A DNA stretch of 64,000 nt from UBA940 sp045613745. GTDB taxonomy: Bacteria > Bacteroidota > Bacteroidia > Bacteroidales > Rikenellaceae. Below, one piece after another: positions 35,086 through 44,407 of this stretch. Both the position numbers and the translations under genes were made by a program. The stretch is from NCBI GenBank assembly GCA_045613745.1, contig JAZLBP010000008.1, forward strand, positions 1 to 64,000. The letters run 5' to 3'. Every line of letters begins with the position of its first letter. The stretch's first letter is position 1. The notes beneath the pieces are model-generated. The model was not told where the DNA came from and searched no databases. It saw only the letters and a list, made by a program, of their open reading frames with translations.

Positions 35086-35547
35086 TTATGCCTCGTCGGT
35101 GGGGTTTTTGCTCTCCGAAATTATGGTTGCGTATTCGTAGCCGAACCATTTCTCGATGGTAGCATCAACTTTGGTCTCGACGGCGGGAGTGATTTTCTCG
35201 CGTACCTTATTAAATACATACAACACAGCTGCACCTTCGTCCAGAATTCCGAGGAATTTGAACACACGTTGGGGTAGGGCGCTTGTGGGCATCACGGTGT
35301 AGATGACAGCCGCATAGAGCATAGCCTTCTCGGTGAGTGTTGTTTCGCTACCAGTTAGTGCATAGTAGAGTTGCAACACAGGGCGCACTGCGGTTCGGCC
35401 TACGCGGTTGGCATACACCTTAATCGGATCCAGAATGTCGGAGGCCTTGCGACGCCAGTCCACTCCTTCGAGTTTGGCCAATAGTGGTTTTATCTCCTTA
35501 CCTAAAAGCATATAGGCAAGGATTGTGATGCAGATTGTTGTAAGCAT
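35086..35547 (-). CDS. DUF1232 (YkvA-like) membrane protein
   Basis: 153 aa from ATG 35547. An ATG at 35610 would overlap the antiporter by 50 bases and is less likely. One N-terminal membrane segment (TICITILAYMLLG), then the DUF1232 motif (TEKAMLYAAVIYTVMPTSAL ... LGILDEGAAVLYV), where the usual Pro/Asp-rich turn is only partly kept. Function unknown. Lies 13 bases downstream of the antiporter gene and is probably co-expressed. Confidence 0.8.
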   Translation of the reverse strand: MLTTICITILAYMLLGKEIKPLLAKLEGVDWRRKASDILDPIKVYANRVGRTAVRPVLQLYYALTGSETTLTEKAMLYAAVIYTVMPTSALPQRVFKFLGILDEGAAVLYVFNKVREKITPAVETKVDATIEKWFGYEYATIISESKNPTDEA

Positions 35548-35560
35548 AAGGCTTAAAGTT

Positions 35561-36745
35561 TTATTCGTCGATTTGGTTGCCGTAGGTTTTGAGCGCGAGT
35601 CGTTTGACAATCAGAACGAATCCTCCTGTCAGAATCAGGTTCAATACCAGAGTCAGCACCGAGATAACGAGTGCGGGGCCGCCGAGATTGTATCCCAGCG
35701 CGATGAAAATTACTCCTGCACCTACCTCGCCACGGGTAAACATACCGATTGAGAGTGCCAGACGTTCGCTGAGCTTGCGGTCGCGGTAGAAGAACATCGG
35801 GAACAATTTACCCACATTTGAGAGAATCGACACAGCCAGAACATGTAGTGCGATTTCGCCCCACGACATCATAGGTTGTGCTGCGGTGAGCGAAGAGGGA
35901 TCGGCCTCGTGGGTTTCAAGACCAATGAACAGAGGCATACTCAATCCCACAAGGAACATAAACAGAGTCGAGATGGTGTCGGCTGCGCGGTGTTCGTGTT
36001 TCGACTCGCTGTGGCGGGTTTTGAGCACCATACCCAGCACGAATGCGGGCAGAAGAACCTCGATGTGAATTCCGCCATCGGTGCCGAACAGACCTTTCGA
36101 TGCAACGTACACCACTTGGGTCAGCGCATATACAAATGTTGCGTAGAGCAGAATGTGGAACCATCCTTGCGGCGCGTTGTAGGTATTGAGCTTCTTCCAT
36201 CCGAACCACAGCAGAATAACCACCACAAAGATAACGGCGAAGAGTTGCCACTTCAATCCAATCATCATAATTTGCAGGGGAATCATCAGCAGGATGGTGT
36301 CCAAGTCGTCGAAGATGGCAAGTACCTGAATCTTCTTGTACATCCAAGTGTTGTTGAGTTTGAGTGCAGCGAGCATTGTAAACAGAATACCTGCCGAGGT
36401 GGGTGCTGCAAAGCGGCTCAACAGCAGGTTCTCTTTCCACGCTGCGCCACTGCCCCAGAAGTCGGAAGGCAGCAATACAAACACATAGTAGAGTGCAATC
36501 AGCAGCCACGGCATTGCGGCCGTAGCCATTGCAATAAAGTAGTCTGCGGTGTAACTACGCCATTTGCTTTTGTCGAGTTCGAATTCGCGTCCGACATTAA
36601 TCATAATGAACGACAGACACACATAGAGCAGTGTGTCGGAAAGCACGCGGAGTGTACCGTATCCCTCGCCGAGAAGGCCCGGTAGAATTTGTGATGCTAC
36701 CAAACCGAGCATCAGAACGAATGAAAAGGATAAAACTTTTTTCAT
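35561..36745 (-). CDS. Cation:proton antiporter (CPA2-type)
   Basis: 394 aa with about eleven membrane segments. The ion-binding pair is visible in AIFDDLDTILLMIP, and the family stretch LLSRFAAPTSAGILF precedes it. The end of the protein keeps RGEVGAGVIFIALGY. It exchanges Na+ or K+ for H+ across the inner membrane. There is no C-terminal TrkA domain. Transcribed with the DUF1232 gene. Confidence 0.88.
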   Translation of the reverse strand: MKKVLSFSFVLMLGLVASQILPGLLGEGYGTLRVLSDTLLYVCLSFIMINVGREFELDKSKWRSYTADYFIAMATAAMPWLLIALYYVFVLLPSDFWGSGAAWKENLLLSRFAAPTSAGILFTMLAALKLNNTWMYKKIQVLAIFDDLDTILLMIPLQIMMIGLKWQLFAVIFVVVILLWFGWKKLNTYNAPQGWFHILLYATFVYALTQVVYVASKGLFGTDGGIHIEVLLPAFVLGMVLKTRHSESKHEHRAADTISTLFMFLVGLSMPLFIGLETHEADPSSLTAAQPMMSWGEIALHVLAVSILSNVGKLFPMFFYRDRKLSERLALSIGMFTRGEVGAGVIFIALGYNLGGPALVISVLTLVLNLILTGGFVLIVKRLALKTYGNQIDE

Positions 36746-36784
36746 AGGTAGTATCGGGTCTTGTTTTATAAATTATTTGCGGCA

Positions 36785-39583
36785 TTAATCGTCGTAGAGG
36801 CTGTCGAAACGGCTTCTAGACTTATCGTATTTAAGGTCTTGCAGCAGCGATGACTTGACTCCGATGTGGAAGCTCCATCCTTTGCAAGTACCGATAGGTG
36901 TCCAGTTGAAGTTCATCTGCCAGCAGTGCAGGTCGCGTGTGAGCGAGAATGTACCGATTGACAGCTTGCGCGCCTTGATGTCGTATCCGCCATTGAACGA
37001 GATACCCCACTTGGGCGTCAGGTTGACACTTCCGTTGAACTGCACCGATTGGGTGACATTCTTTTTGATACCGTTGTTGGTGTAGCTAATTGAGTAGCTG
37101 AAACCGAGGTTCCAAGGAATGCTGAAATCGTAGTAGGTTGCAGCCATCATTTGTCGTCGCATATGCGGGTCGATGTCAATGGACGTGTCGAATGGATTGA
37201 GGTACATCAGCGCACCGCTATTAATGTCATTCAGTGCCGGCTGCGTGGCCTTCTTGGAGTTGAATGTATAACCAAAACTCCATCCCGTGCTGGCAATTCG
37301 TCCGAACTTGCCGTTACCGATGTTGAACTGGTTGATTTTGCGTCCGTTCTTATCTACTTTATACATATCGAGCACGGCACTCAGGTTCAGACCGAAGTTG
37401 CCGTACAGAGTTGTACGCAGGTTAAGATTGATGTTCGACAGATTCAGTGAGTCTGCAAGGAAGTTGTACGAGCCGCTGAACGAGAAGTTGTCGATAAGTT
37501 TGATTTTCTTGACACCGGTCGAGTCGGTTTTGCTGCGCACCTTCATTTCGAGGGTGTTGGCAACACTGAATGACAGCGAACCTGTACGACCCGAGCCTGG
37601 CACACCATAGGCGTTGTTGCTATATGGTGAGTAGGTTTGGAAGCGTCCCGTAGAGTCGCTTTGCACGACCTCATAGTAGCCGTGTTTCATCTTACTGAAG
37701 TCGGGAGCAAACGAGAAACTCATCTGCGGAGTGACAACGTGACGGATGGCGCGGATAATGGGGTCGCGTCCTGCAAACGACATCATACCATAGAGTTTGG
37801 TCGATGCCGAAGCGCTCAAATTCCAGTTGTGCAGGTGATAGAATCCCCAATCGGGGTCAAGAGTTACAAGTGTGCGGTTGACGGGATCCCACTCCTTGCG
37901 TTCCTTTTTGAAATACCACCTTGCTGTGTAGTTGAATGAGGGTGAAAGACTGATGTATTTCAGCAGGTTGAACGATGCCGACACAGGGATAGAGTGTTGG
38001 ATACCGTTCTTCATTTTGAGCAGGGTCTCGCGTGTGAAGAGTTCATCCTCGGTGGTGCTGACGCTGTTGGTCATTGTTGCCGAGTAGCTCATCGAGATTT
38101 TTTCGTACCAACGCTCCTTACCTACGGGGTTTTGTCGTTTGAAGGGGTTGAAACGCGAGATATTGAATACTGCGCTGGGCAGTGATGCGGCGATAGTCTT
38201 GTTGCGCGAGTTTTGCGACAACTGCATATTGGTCGAGAATGAACCTGCAAAGCGGCCCGACCAGCTTTTCGAGTAGGCGATAGACGAGTTGGTCTGGGTG
38301 TTGGCCGACTCCAGTGCGTTGGTCGAGGCTTGTTTGTTGTAGCCTGCGGTCGCAAAGTTTACGTTGGCCGAGAACGACGAACTCGGGCGGAATTTGGGGT
38401 CTTGTTGGTGAGTCCAAGTTACCTTAAAGTTGCCCACGCCCTCGCCATCGGTCACTGTGCGCGCATAGTTGGCGTTGAAGTTACCACTGAACTTGTATCG
38501 CACCGAGTAGCGCGATGCGGCCGACACCTGCCACGAGCCGAGGGTGTAGATACCTCCCAGCAGTGTGAGGTCGGCGTGTTCGCCAAAGGTGAAGTAGTAA
38601 CCACCATCGCGCAAATAGAATCCTCGTGAGCTCTCCTCGCCATAGCTTGGCATAATGAAACCCGACTTGGGACCATTGGAGATGGGGAAGAATCCGCCCG
38701 GCAGACCCACAAAGTAGAGGGGTACGTCCTCCATTACAAAGTATGCGGGACCTGTGATGACCTTTTTGCCGGGGATAACCTTGGCTTTGGTCATCTGGAT
38801 ATAGAAGTGCGGGTGGTCGGTGTGATCGCAAGTGGTGTATTTACCTCCTGCAAGGTTGATAGAGTTGTCGGGCATCTTCTTGACCTTACGTCCGATAAGG
38901 AAACCCTCGCCGTCTTTGGTTGCTACGCCGTGGATGTTGGCCTTCGAACTCTTCATATTGTAGGTCATCGAGTCCATCGTGTAGTTGCTTCCGCCGTCGA
39001 TAAACTCGGGACGAACGTGCTCAATTCCGCGTACAGTATCCTCCTCAAAACCTCGTGCAAAAATCTCTTTGTTGTTGACAGCCATCACCATATAGTCGGC
39101 TTTGAGGTTCATTCTCTGATATTTGACATCGCCTTGCGAATAGATGTAAATCTTGCCCGCTTGCACGTCGTAGATTAGCGAGTCTTTGTTTTTACCATAT
39201 ACGATGTCGTCGAGGAATGCTTTTTTCTTTTTTGCGGTGTCGACCTCCGCGCTCTCTTGCTCAAAGATGGGAGTGTAGTCCGATAGGGTAGGCAGGGAGT
39301 CTGCTTTTGCCGTAGAATCAGCGTTTTGCAGTCGCTCGGTGCGGCGCGGACGACGTGTACGTTGTACGGTGGTCGAGTCCTGTGTCGACACAATCTCTGC
39401 ATAGCTGATTGCAGTCTCCGCCAAACCGCCCGCAAAGGCATTCGAAGGAGAATACAAAACAGCCATCAAGATGAGCGTCACCACTGAAAATGCTGGTGTA
39501 AAACAGTATTTTTTGAAAAAACGAGTCAAAATTTCCTTTATTTTCCTTAACTTTGCCGACAAAGTCGGCAAAACCACCCGCAT
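36785..39583 (-). CDS. lptD: LPS-assembly protein LptD-like outer-membrane protein
   Basis: 932 aa. A long N-terminus with one hydrophobic segment (34-52) is followed by a linker, the OstA/LptA-like beta-jelly-roll (DVQAGKIYIYSQGDVKYQ, EGFLIGRKVKKMPDNS) and a large beta barrel (PLYFVGLPGGFFPISNGPKS onward). Barrel strands run to the C-terminus. It inserts lipopolysaccharide in the outer leaflet. The start may be at 39583 or a later Met. It is divergent to the amidase gene. Confidence 0.88.
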   Translation of the reverse strand: MRVVLPTLSAKLRKIKEILTRFFKKYCFTPAFSVVTLILMAVLYSPSNAFAGGLAETAISYAEIVSTQDSTTVQRTRRPRRTERLQNADSTAKADSLPTLSDYTPIFEQESAEVDTAKKKKAFLDDIVYGKNKDSLIYDVQAGKIYIYSQGDVKYQRMNLKADYMVMAVNNKEIFARGFEEDTVRGIEHVRPEFIDGGSNYTMDSMTYNMKSSKANIHGVATKDGEGFLIGRKVKKMPDNSINLAGGKYTTCDHTDHPHFYIQMTKAKVIPGKKVITGPAYFVMEDVPLYFVGLPGGFFPISNGPKSGFIMPSYGEESSRGFYLRDGGYYFTFGEHADLTLLGGIYTLGSWQVSAASRYSVRYKFSGNFNANYARTVTDGEGVGNFKVTWTHQQDPKFRPSSSFSANVNFATAGYNKQASTNALESANTQTNSSIAYSKSWSGRFAGSFSTNMQLSQNSRNKTIAASLPSAVFNISRFNPFKRQNPVGKERWYEKISMSYSATMTNSVSTTEDELFTRETLLKMKNGIQHSIPVSASFNLLKYISLSPSFNYTARWYFKKERKEWDPVNRTLVTLDPDWGFYHLHNWNLSASASTKLYGMMSFAGRDPIIRAIRHVVTPQMSFSFAPDFSKMKHGYYEVVQSDSTGRFQTYSPYSNNAYGVPGSGRTGSLSFSVANTLEMKVRSKTDSTGVKKIKLIDNFSFSGSYNFLADSLNLSNINLNLRTTLYGNFGLNLSAVLDMYKVDKNGRKINQFNIGNGKFGRIASTGWSFGYTFNSKKATQPALNDINSGALMYLNPFDTSIDIDPHMRRQMMAATYYDFSIPWNLGFSYSISYTNNGIKKNVTQSVQFNGSVNLTPKWGISFNGGYDIKARKLSIGTFSLTRDLHCWQMNFNWTPIGTCKGWSFHIGVKSSLLQDLKYDKSRSRFDSLYDD
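39548..39572 (+). promoter_or_regulatory. Inverted repeat with overlapping -7-like element in the lptD/amidase divergent region
   Basis: TAACTTTG (39548-39555) overlaps a perfect inverted repeat TTTGCCGAC / GTCGGCAAA (39552-39560 with 39564-39572). It lies within the first codons of lptD and about 115 bases upstream of the amidase start. It could be an operator or leader hairpin. Confidence 0.4.
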
Positions 39584-39644
39584 AATTAGCTGATAAACAA
39601 CCTATTTACGTTGTTTTGGCGGCCGTTAGGGCGATTTCAAACGA

Positions 39645-39652
39645 CAAATTTA
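39645..39652 (-). promoter_or_regulatory. Putative -7 element of lptD
   Basis: TAAATTTG on the minus strand with TTG 20 bases upstream (39673-39675), 62 bases before the lptD ATG at 39583. Confidence 0.5.
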
Positions 39653-39685
39653 ATGAAAAAAGCAGACAACTGCAATTTCTCGACG

Positions 39686-40831
39686 ATGAATATTAAACTA
39701 AATTTACGATTCGTATTCGTAACGCTGATTTTCACTGTTTTGTTGTGTGGCTACAAGTGTCACGCTCAAAGCGTGTCGGTGTTGCGCACGATTGTTATTG
39801 ATGCAGGTCACGGAGGTGTTGACCCCGGTGCTGTGAGTGGCAAGATTTACGAAAAGGATATTAACTTCAAGATAGCCCTCGAACTCGAACGAATGTTGAA
39901 TGAGGGGCTGCCCGATGTGAAGGTTATCCAAACTCGTCGCACCGATGTGAAGGTCAATCTGTATGAGCGCGGAAATATTGCCAACAGAGCTAATGCCGAC
40001 CTATTTGTGTCGATTCACGTCAATGCCAGCGAGAAACCCACTGCCAACGGCCACTCGACTTATGTTCTTGGTGTGGATAAGAGTAAGCAGAATCTGCAAG
40101 AGGTGATGCGCGAAAACTCGGTAATTACCTACGAGGAGGACTATCAATCGCGCTATGAGGGATTCGATCCTTCGTCGCCCGAGAGCTACATAATCTTTTC
40201 GTTGATGCAAAACGTGTATCTCGATAAGAGTATGGAACTTGCAGAGCTCGTACAACAGCGCTATGCAGCCAATATTCCCGGTATGCGAAACCGCGGAACT
40301 TATCAGGCAGGATTCCTTGTTTTGTGGAAAACCGCAATGCCGAGCATCCTGACCGAAATTGGATTTATCTCCAACTCCGAGGATCGAAATTATATGATTA
40401 AGGAGTCGAGTATTCAGACCTACGCTCGCTCGCTTTATGAGGCGATTTGTTTGTACAAAAACAATATCGAAAACCGCGCTGTTGCAAGTCAGATTGCCCA
40501 GCCCGAACCGGCGCCGAGTGTGGAACCTATGGTGACGGATAATAATGGTGTGCGTTTTTACGTTCAACTGTTGACTTCGCGCTCACCGTTGAAGAGCGTT
40601 GCAGACAAACTGACTCCCTATGCCGACAAGGTTGTCGAGCGCAAAGCTGGAACCTGGTATAAATATCTACTTGGTGGTTATGCTACTGTTGCCGAAGCGC
40701 GAAAAGCACAGACCGAGGCAAAGCAAAATAACTTTAAGGATGCGTTTATTGTGGCATACGATGGCGACGAGCAAATCTCGCTTGCCGAGGCGTCGCGCCG
40801 CATTAGCGAGAGCAATACAGCGAAAAAATAA
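39686..40831 (+). CDS. N-acetylmuramoyl-L-alanine amidase with SPOR domain
   Basis: 381 aa from ATG 39686 (ATG 39653 is an alternative), which begins the signal peptide MNIKLNLRFVFVTLIFTVLL. Amidase_3 zinc site: VIDAGHGGVDPGA, the Glu in IYEKDI, SIHVNA, and the catalytic Glu in LTEIGFISN. A C-terminal SPOR domain (about 300-365, VRFYVQLLTSRSP) should bind denuded septal peptidoglycan. Splits the septal wall during division. In an operon with mlaD. Confidence 0.93.
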   Translation: MNIKLNLRFVFVTLIFTVLLCGYKCHAQSVSVLRTIVIDAGHGGVDPGAVSGKIYEKDINFKIALELERMLNEGLPDVKVIQTRRTDVKVNLYERGNIANRANADLFVSIHVNASEKPTANGHSTYVLGVDKSKQNLQEVMRENSVITYEEDYQSRYEGFDPSSPESYIIFSLMQNVYLDKSMELAELVQQRYAANIPGMRNRGTYQAGFLVLWKTAMPSILTEIGFISNSEDRNYMIKESSIQTYARSLYEAICLYKNNIENRAVASQIAQPEPAPSVEPMVTDNNGVRFYVQLLTSRSPLKSVADKLTPYADKVVERKAGTWYKYLLGGYATVAEARKAQTEAKQNNFKDAFIVAYDGDEQISLAEASRRISESNTAKK

Positions 40832-40854
40832 TTAAACAAGAAAATATACTGACA

Positions 40855-41796
40855 ATGAAAAGAGAGGTAAAAGTAGGAGTATTTGCCGTCGTAATGATGG
40901 TTGTGCTCTATGCAATGTTCAACTTTTTCAAAGGTAAAAATGTATTCAGCAACACCTGCGACTACTACGTTGTGTACGAAAATGTAAGTGGTTTGCAAGT
41001 GTCGTCGCCCGTCGATATCAAAGGTATGGAGGTGGGTGTCGTTACCGATATCGAAATGGATTCGGAGAGCGAAGGCGTGCGTGTTACAATGCAGGTTAAA
41101 AAGGCTTATCCCATTCCTGTTGACAGTCGTGCGCGTATGTATAGCACAAGTTTGATGGGTGGCAAGGGTATTCGCTTGGAACTGGGAACTGCTACCGAGT
41201 TTTACGAGGATGGTGCTACCATCACTTCGGATGTTGAACCCGATATGATTGGCGGTTTGACTTCGCAGGTTGGTGACCTCGCTGGCGGACTCCAAACTAC
41301 TTTGGATAAAGTTAATACCACTCTTGATGGCGTGAATGGCGTGATTGCCGACAATAGCGCAACTATCAAAGATGTGGTTGGTAATGTGGATGATATTACC
41401 GCAAACATCAACCGCTTGTTGGCCGAAAAGAAAGACGAGATTCGCGGTATTGTTGACGGCCTGAATTCGCTGGCAGCAAACTTGGAGAATAACTCGGGTA
41501 AAATTGACTCTATCATCGCCAATATCGAGAATATTGCCGATTCGTTGCAAGCTTCGAACATTCGCGGTGTGGTTGACAACCTTTCGACCACTCTTTCCGA
41601 GTTGGGTGTTACTCTTGCAGGTGTAAATGAGGGCGAGGGTACTGTAAGCAAAGTTATCAACGACCCCGAATTGTACAACTCGCTTGTGAGTGCAGTAGAT
41701 AACCTTTCGGCGCTGTTGGATGACCTGAAAGCCAATCCCAAGAAGTATATCAACGTAACCGTTTTTGGAGGTAAAGATAAAGGTGAGAATAAGTAA
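40855..41796 (+). CDS. MlaD/MCE-domain protein
   Basis: 313 aa. One N-terminal membrane anchor (GVFAVVMMVVLYAMF), an MCE domain (about 35-115, VSGLQVSSPVDIKGMEVGVV), then a helical region with repeated hydrophobic periodicity (about 130-280). MCE proteins shuttle phospholipids between membranes. No ABC permease or ATPase gene is adjacent; in Bacteroidetes these are often elsewhere. 23 bases after the amidase gene. Confidence 0.88.
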   Translation: MKREVKVGVFAVVMMVVLYAMFNFFKGKNVFSNTCDYYVVYENVSGLQVSSPVDIKGMEVGVVTDIEMDSESEGVRVTMQVKKAYPIPVDSRARMYSTSLMGGKGIRLELGTATEFYEDGATITSDVEPDMIGGLTSQVGDLAGGLQTTLDKVNTTLDGVNGVIADNSATIKDVVGNVDDITANINRLLAEKKDEIRGIVDGLNSLAANLENNSGKIDSIIANIENIADSLQASNIRGVVDNLSTTLSELGVTLAGVNEGEGTVSKVINDPELYNSLVSAVDNLSALLDDLKANPKKYINVTVFGGKDKGENK

Positions 41797-41899
41797 GATA
41801 ACTTATTGTTGCCCAATGTAAAGCTATCCGCCGAATAAACGGTAGTTTCTACTCCTTGAAAAGTATTTAAAACCTGACTTACGAACTTAAAATTAGATA

Positions 41900-44404
41900 A
41901 TGATTAGTCCTGCGAATTTCGAACAGAAAATTGGATTCGACAGGGTGCGTGCCGAGATTGAGGCGTTGTGTACCTCGGCTGCGGCTGTGCGCAAACTGAA
42001 TGATGAGCAGTTTTTGGACTGCCACCAGACTGAACAACTCATTGACCGCCTGAATCGTGTCGATGAGTTGCGCGTCGTATTGAGCAGTGAAGGCGGATTC
42101 CCGAGTGGCGAGTTTTCGGATATCTCGGCAATCGTGGCAAAGACTCGCATCGTGGGTGCTTTTCTCGAAACCGACGAGATTGTTGAATTGCGTGCTGCCT
42201 TGGAGAGTATTGCCGAGATTGTGGCGTTCTTTGCTGCCAAGCAGGACGGCAGTTATCCTGTGTTGAGCGCAACTGCCGCAGAGATTGCAACCTTCCCGCA
42301 CATTACAGGACACATTGACTCCATTATCGATCGATTTGGTGAGGTGCGCGACAGTGCTTCGGCCGAGTTGTATAGTATCCGTCGTCAGATTCGCAGCCGT
42401 CAGGGCGAGGCAGGTAAACGTCTGCGCGCAATTCTGGCCGAAGCACAAGGGGCGGGTATCGTTGAGTCGGACGCTACGGTGTCAATCCGTGACGGACGCG
42501 CCGTAATCCCCGTGCTCAGCAACAATAAACGCAAAATCAACGGACTTATTCAGGGACAATCAGCCACGGGTCGCACCTACTATGTCGAGCCGATGGAGGT
42601 TGTCGAAATCAATAACGAACTTCGCGAGTTGGAGTATGCCGAACGCCACGAAGTGGTGCGTATTCTGACAGCCTTCACCGAGTGGATTCGTGGCGAGGTG
42701 GCCGAGATTGAGCGCTCGGGCGACTATCTTACCACTATGGATATGATTCGCGCCAAGGCTCGCTGGGCGGTGGAGATGAACTGTGTCAAACCCATTATCT
42801 CGACCGAGGGACGATTGGAGTTGCGCAAGGCTCGCCACCCGCTGTTGCAACGCACGCTCGAACGCGAAGGACGCGAACTTATTCCTCTTGATATAGTGCT
42901 TGATGCCGAACGACGCATCGCAGTGATTTCGGGCCCTAATGCGGGTGGTAAATCGGTGTGCTTGAAGTGTGTCGGCATTGTACAGTATATGTTCCAATGC
43001 GGATTCCTTATCCCTGCGTTGGAGAACTCGGAGTTACCTGTGTTCGACTCGCTGTTTATCGACATCGGCGACCAACAGAGCATCGACAACGATTTGAGTA
43101 CCTACTCATCGCACCTGCTCAATATGAAAACCTTGTTGCAGAACGCAACCGACCGCTCGTTGGCGCTGATTGATGAGTTTGGTTCGGGTACGGAGCCCGT
43201 TATTGGTGGTGCCATTGCCGAGGCTATCTTGGAGCAGCTGGTCGAGCGAGGAACCTATGGCGTGATAACCACACACTACTCCAATATCAAATTCTTTGCA
43301 TCGAACACTCGCGGTATTTCCAATGGTGCGATGATGTTTGATGTGGGTGCTATTCGCCCGTTGTTCCGTTTGGAGATGGGCACACCGGGTAGTTCGTTTG
43401 CAGTGGAGATTGCCCGACGCATCGGACTTCCCGAGAGCATTATCAAAACCGCAAGCGACAAGGCTGGTAGCGACCGCATTGACCTCGAACGTCAACTGCG
43501 TGAGATTGCGCGCGACCGCCGTTATTGGGAGCAGAAACGCGACCGCATCCGCATCACCGACCGTCGCGTCGAGCAGATTGAGGCCGACTATGCCGAGCGT
43601 TTGGCACAAATCAAGGCCGAACGTGCCGAGATTATCCGAGCTGCCAAGGCCGAGGCTCAAAAGATTGTGACCGACGCTAACAAGCAGATTGAGAATACAA
43701 TTAAAGTAATCCGCGAGAGCCAAGCCGAGAAGGAACTCACCCGTTTGGCGCGTAAGGAGTTGGACGACTTCAAGGAGTCGATGGAGCGCAGTTCTACCGA
43801 GGACGCCGAGCGCAACCGCAAGTTTGACGCCGAGATGGAACGTGTCAAACGCCGTCAGGAGCGTCGCCGTGAACGTGCAGCTCAATCCAAGTCGGGAGAG
43901 GGCGAGCAAGCGGCTCAACCCGCAGTACCCGTTGTTGCCGAGGTTAAGGTTGGTAGCAAGGTGAAACTTGCGGGTCAAAACGTTGTTGGAGAGGTGCAAA
44001 GCATCAAAGGCAAGCGCGCTGTGGTGGCTTTCGGACAGATTCTTTCGACTGTCGAGAAGGCGCAACTGACCGTCATCTCGAATTCGGAATACAAGGCGCA
44101 AACCCGTCCGCAAACCGCCCGTACGGTGGTGAGTGTGGATGTGTCGGCGCGTAAACTCAATTTCAGGGATAATATAGATCTGCGCGGTATGCGTGTGGAC
44201 GAGGCGCTGGATGCGGTGCAAAGTTTTGTGGATGACGCCATTATGGTGGGCATCAGCTCTGTTCGTATCCTTCATGGCAAGGGTAGTGGCGCACTCAAAG
44301 ATGAAATTCGCCGATATTTGCGTACGGTGCCTTCGGTGTCGAGCTATGGCGATGAACACGCCGACCGTGGAGGTGCAGGTATTACTGTGGTACATTTTGA
44401 TTAG
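41900..44404 (+). CDS. mutS2: MutS2-family protein
   Basis: 834 aa. ATPase with Walker A ISGPNAGGKSVCLK and ALIDEFGSGTEP. A long coiled coil with many Arg, Glu and Lys (about 520-670) is followed by a C-terminal Smr nuclease domain (LRGMRVDEALDAVQSFVDDA ... ILHGKGSGALKD). Lacks the mismatch-binding domain of MutS1. In other species it acts on recombination intermediates or collided ribosomes. Four bases before the murF-alr start. Confidence 0.95.
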   Translation: MISPANFEQKIGFDRVRAEIEALCTSAAAVRKLNDEQFLDCHQTEQLIDRLNRVDELRVVLSSEGGFPSGEFSDISAIVAKTRIVGAFLETDEIVELRAALESIAEIVAFFAAKQDGSYPVLSATAAEIATFPHITGHIDSIIDRFGEVRDSASAELYSIRRQIRSRQGEAGKRLRAILAEAQGAGIVESDATVSIRDGRAVIPVLSNNKRKINGLIQGQSATGRTYYVEPMEVVEINNELRELEYAERHEVVRILTAFTEWIRGEVAEIERSGDYLTTMDMIRAKARWAVEMNCVKPIISTEGRLELRKARHPLLQRTLEREGRELIPLDIVLDAERRIAVISGPNAGGKSVCLKCVGIVQYMFQCGFLIPALENSELPVFDSLFIDIGDQQSIDNDLSTYSSHLLNMKTLLQNATDRSLALIDEFGSGTEPVIGGAIAEAILEQLVERGTYGVITTHYSNIKFFASNTRGISNGAMMFDVGAIRPLFRLEMGTPGSSFAVEIARRIGLPESIIKTASDKAGSDRIDLERQLREIARDRRYWEQKRDRIRITDRRVEQIEADYAERLAQIKAERAEIIRAAKAEAQKIVTDANKQIENTIKVIRESQAEKELTRLARKELDDFKESMERSSTEDAERNRKFDAEMERVKRRQERRRERAAQSKSGEGEQAAQPAVPVVAEVKVGSKVKLAGQNVVGEVQSIKGKRAVVAFGQILSTVEKAQLTVISNSEYKAQTRPQTARTVVSVDVSARKLNFRDNIDLRGMRVDEALDAVQSFVDDAIMVGISSVRILHGKGSGALKDEIRRYLRTVPSVSSYGDEHADRGGAGITVVHFD

Positions 44405-44407
44405 AAT

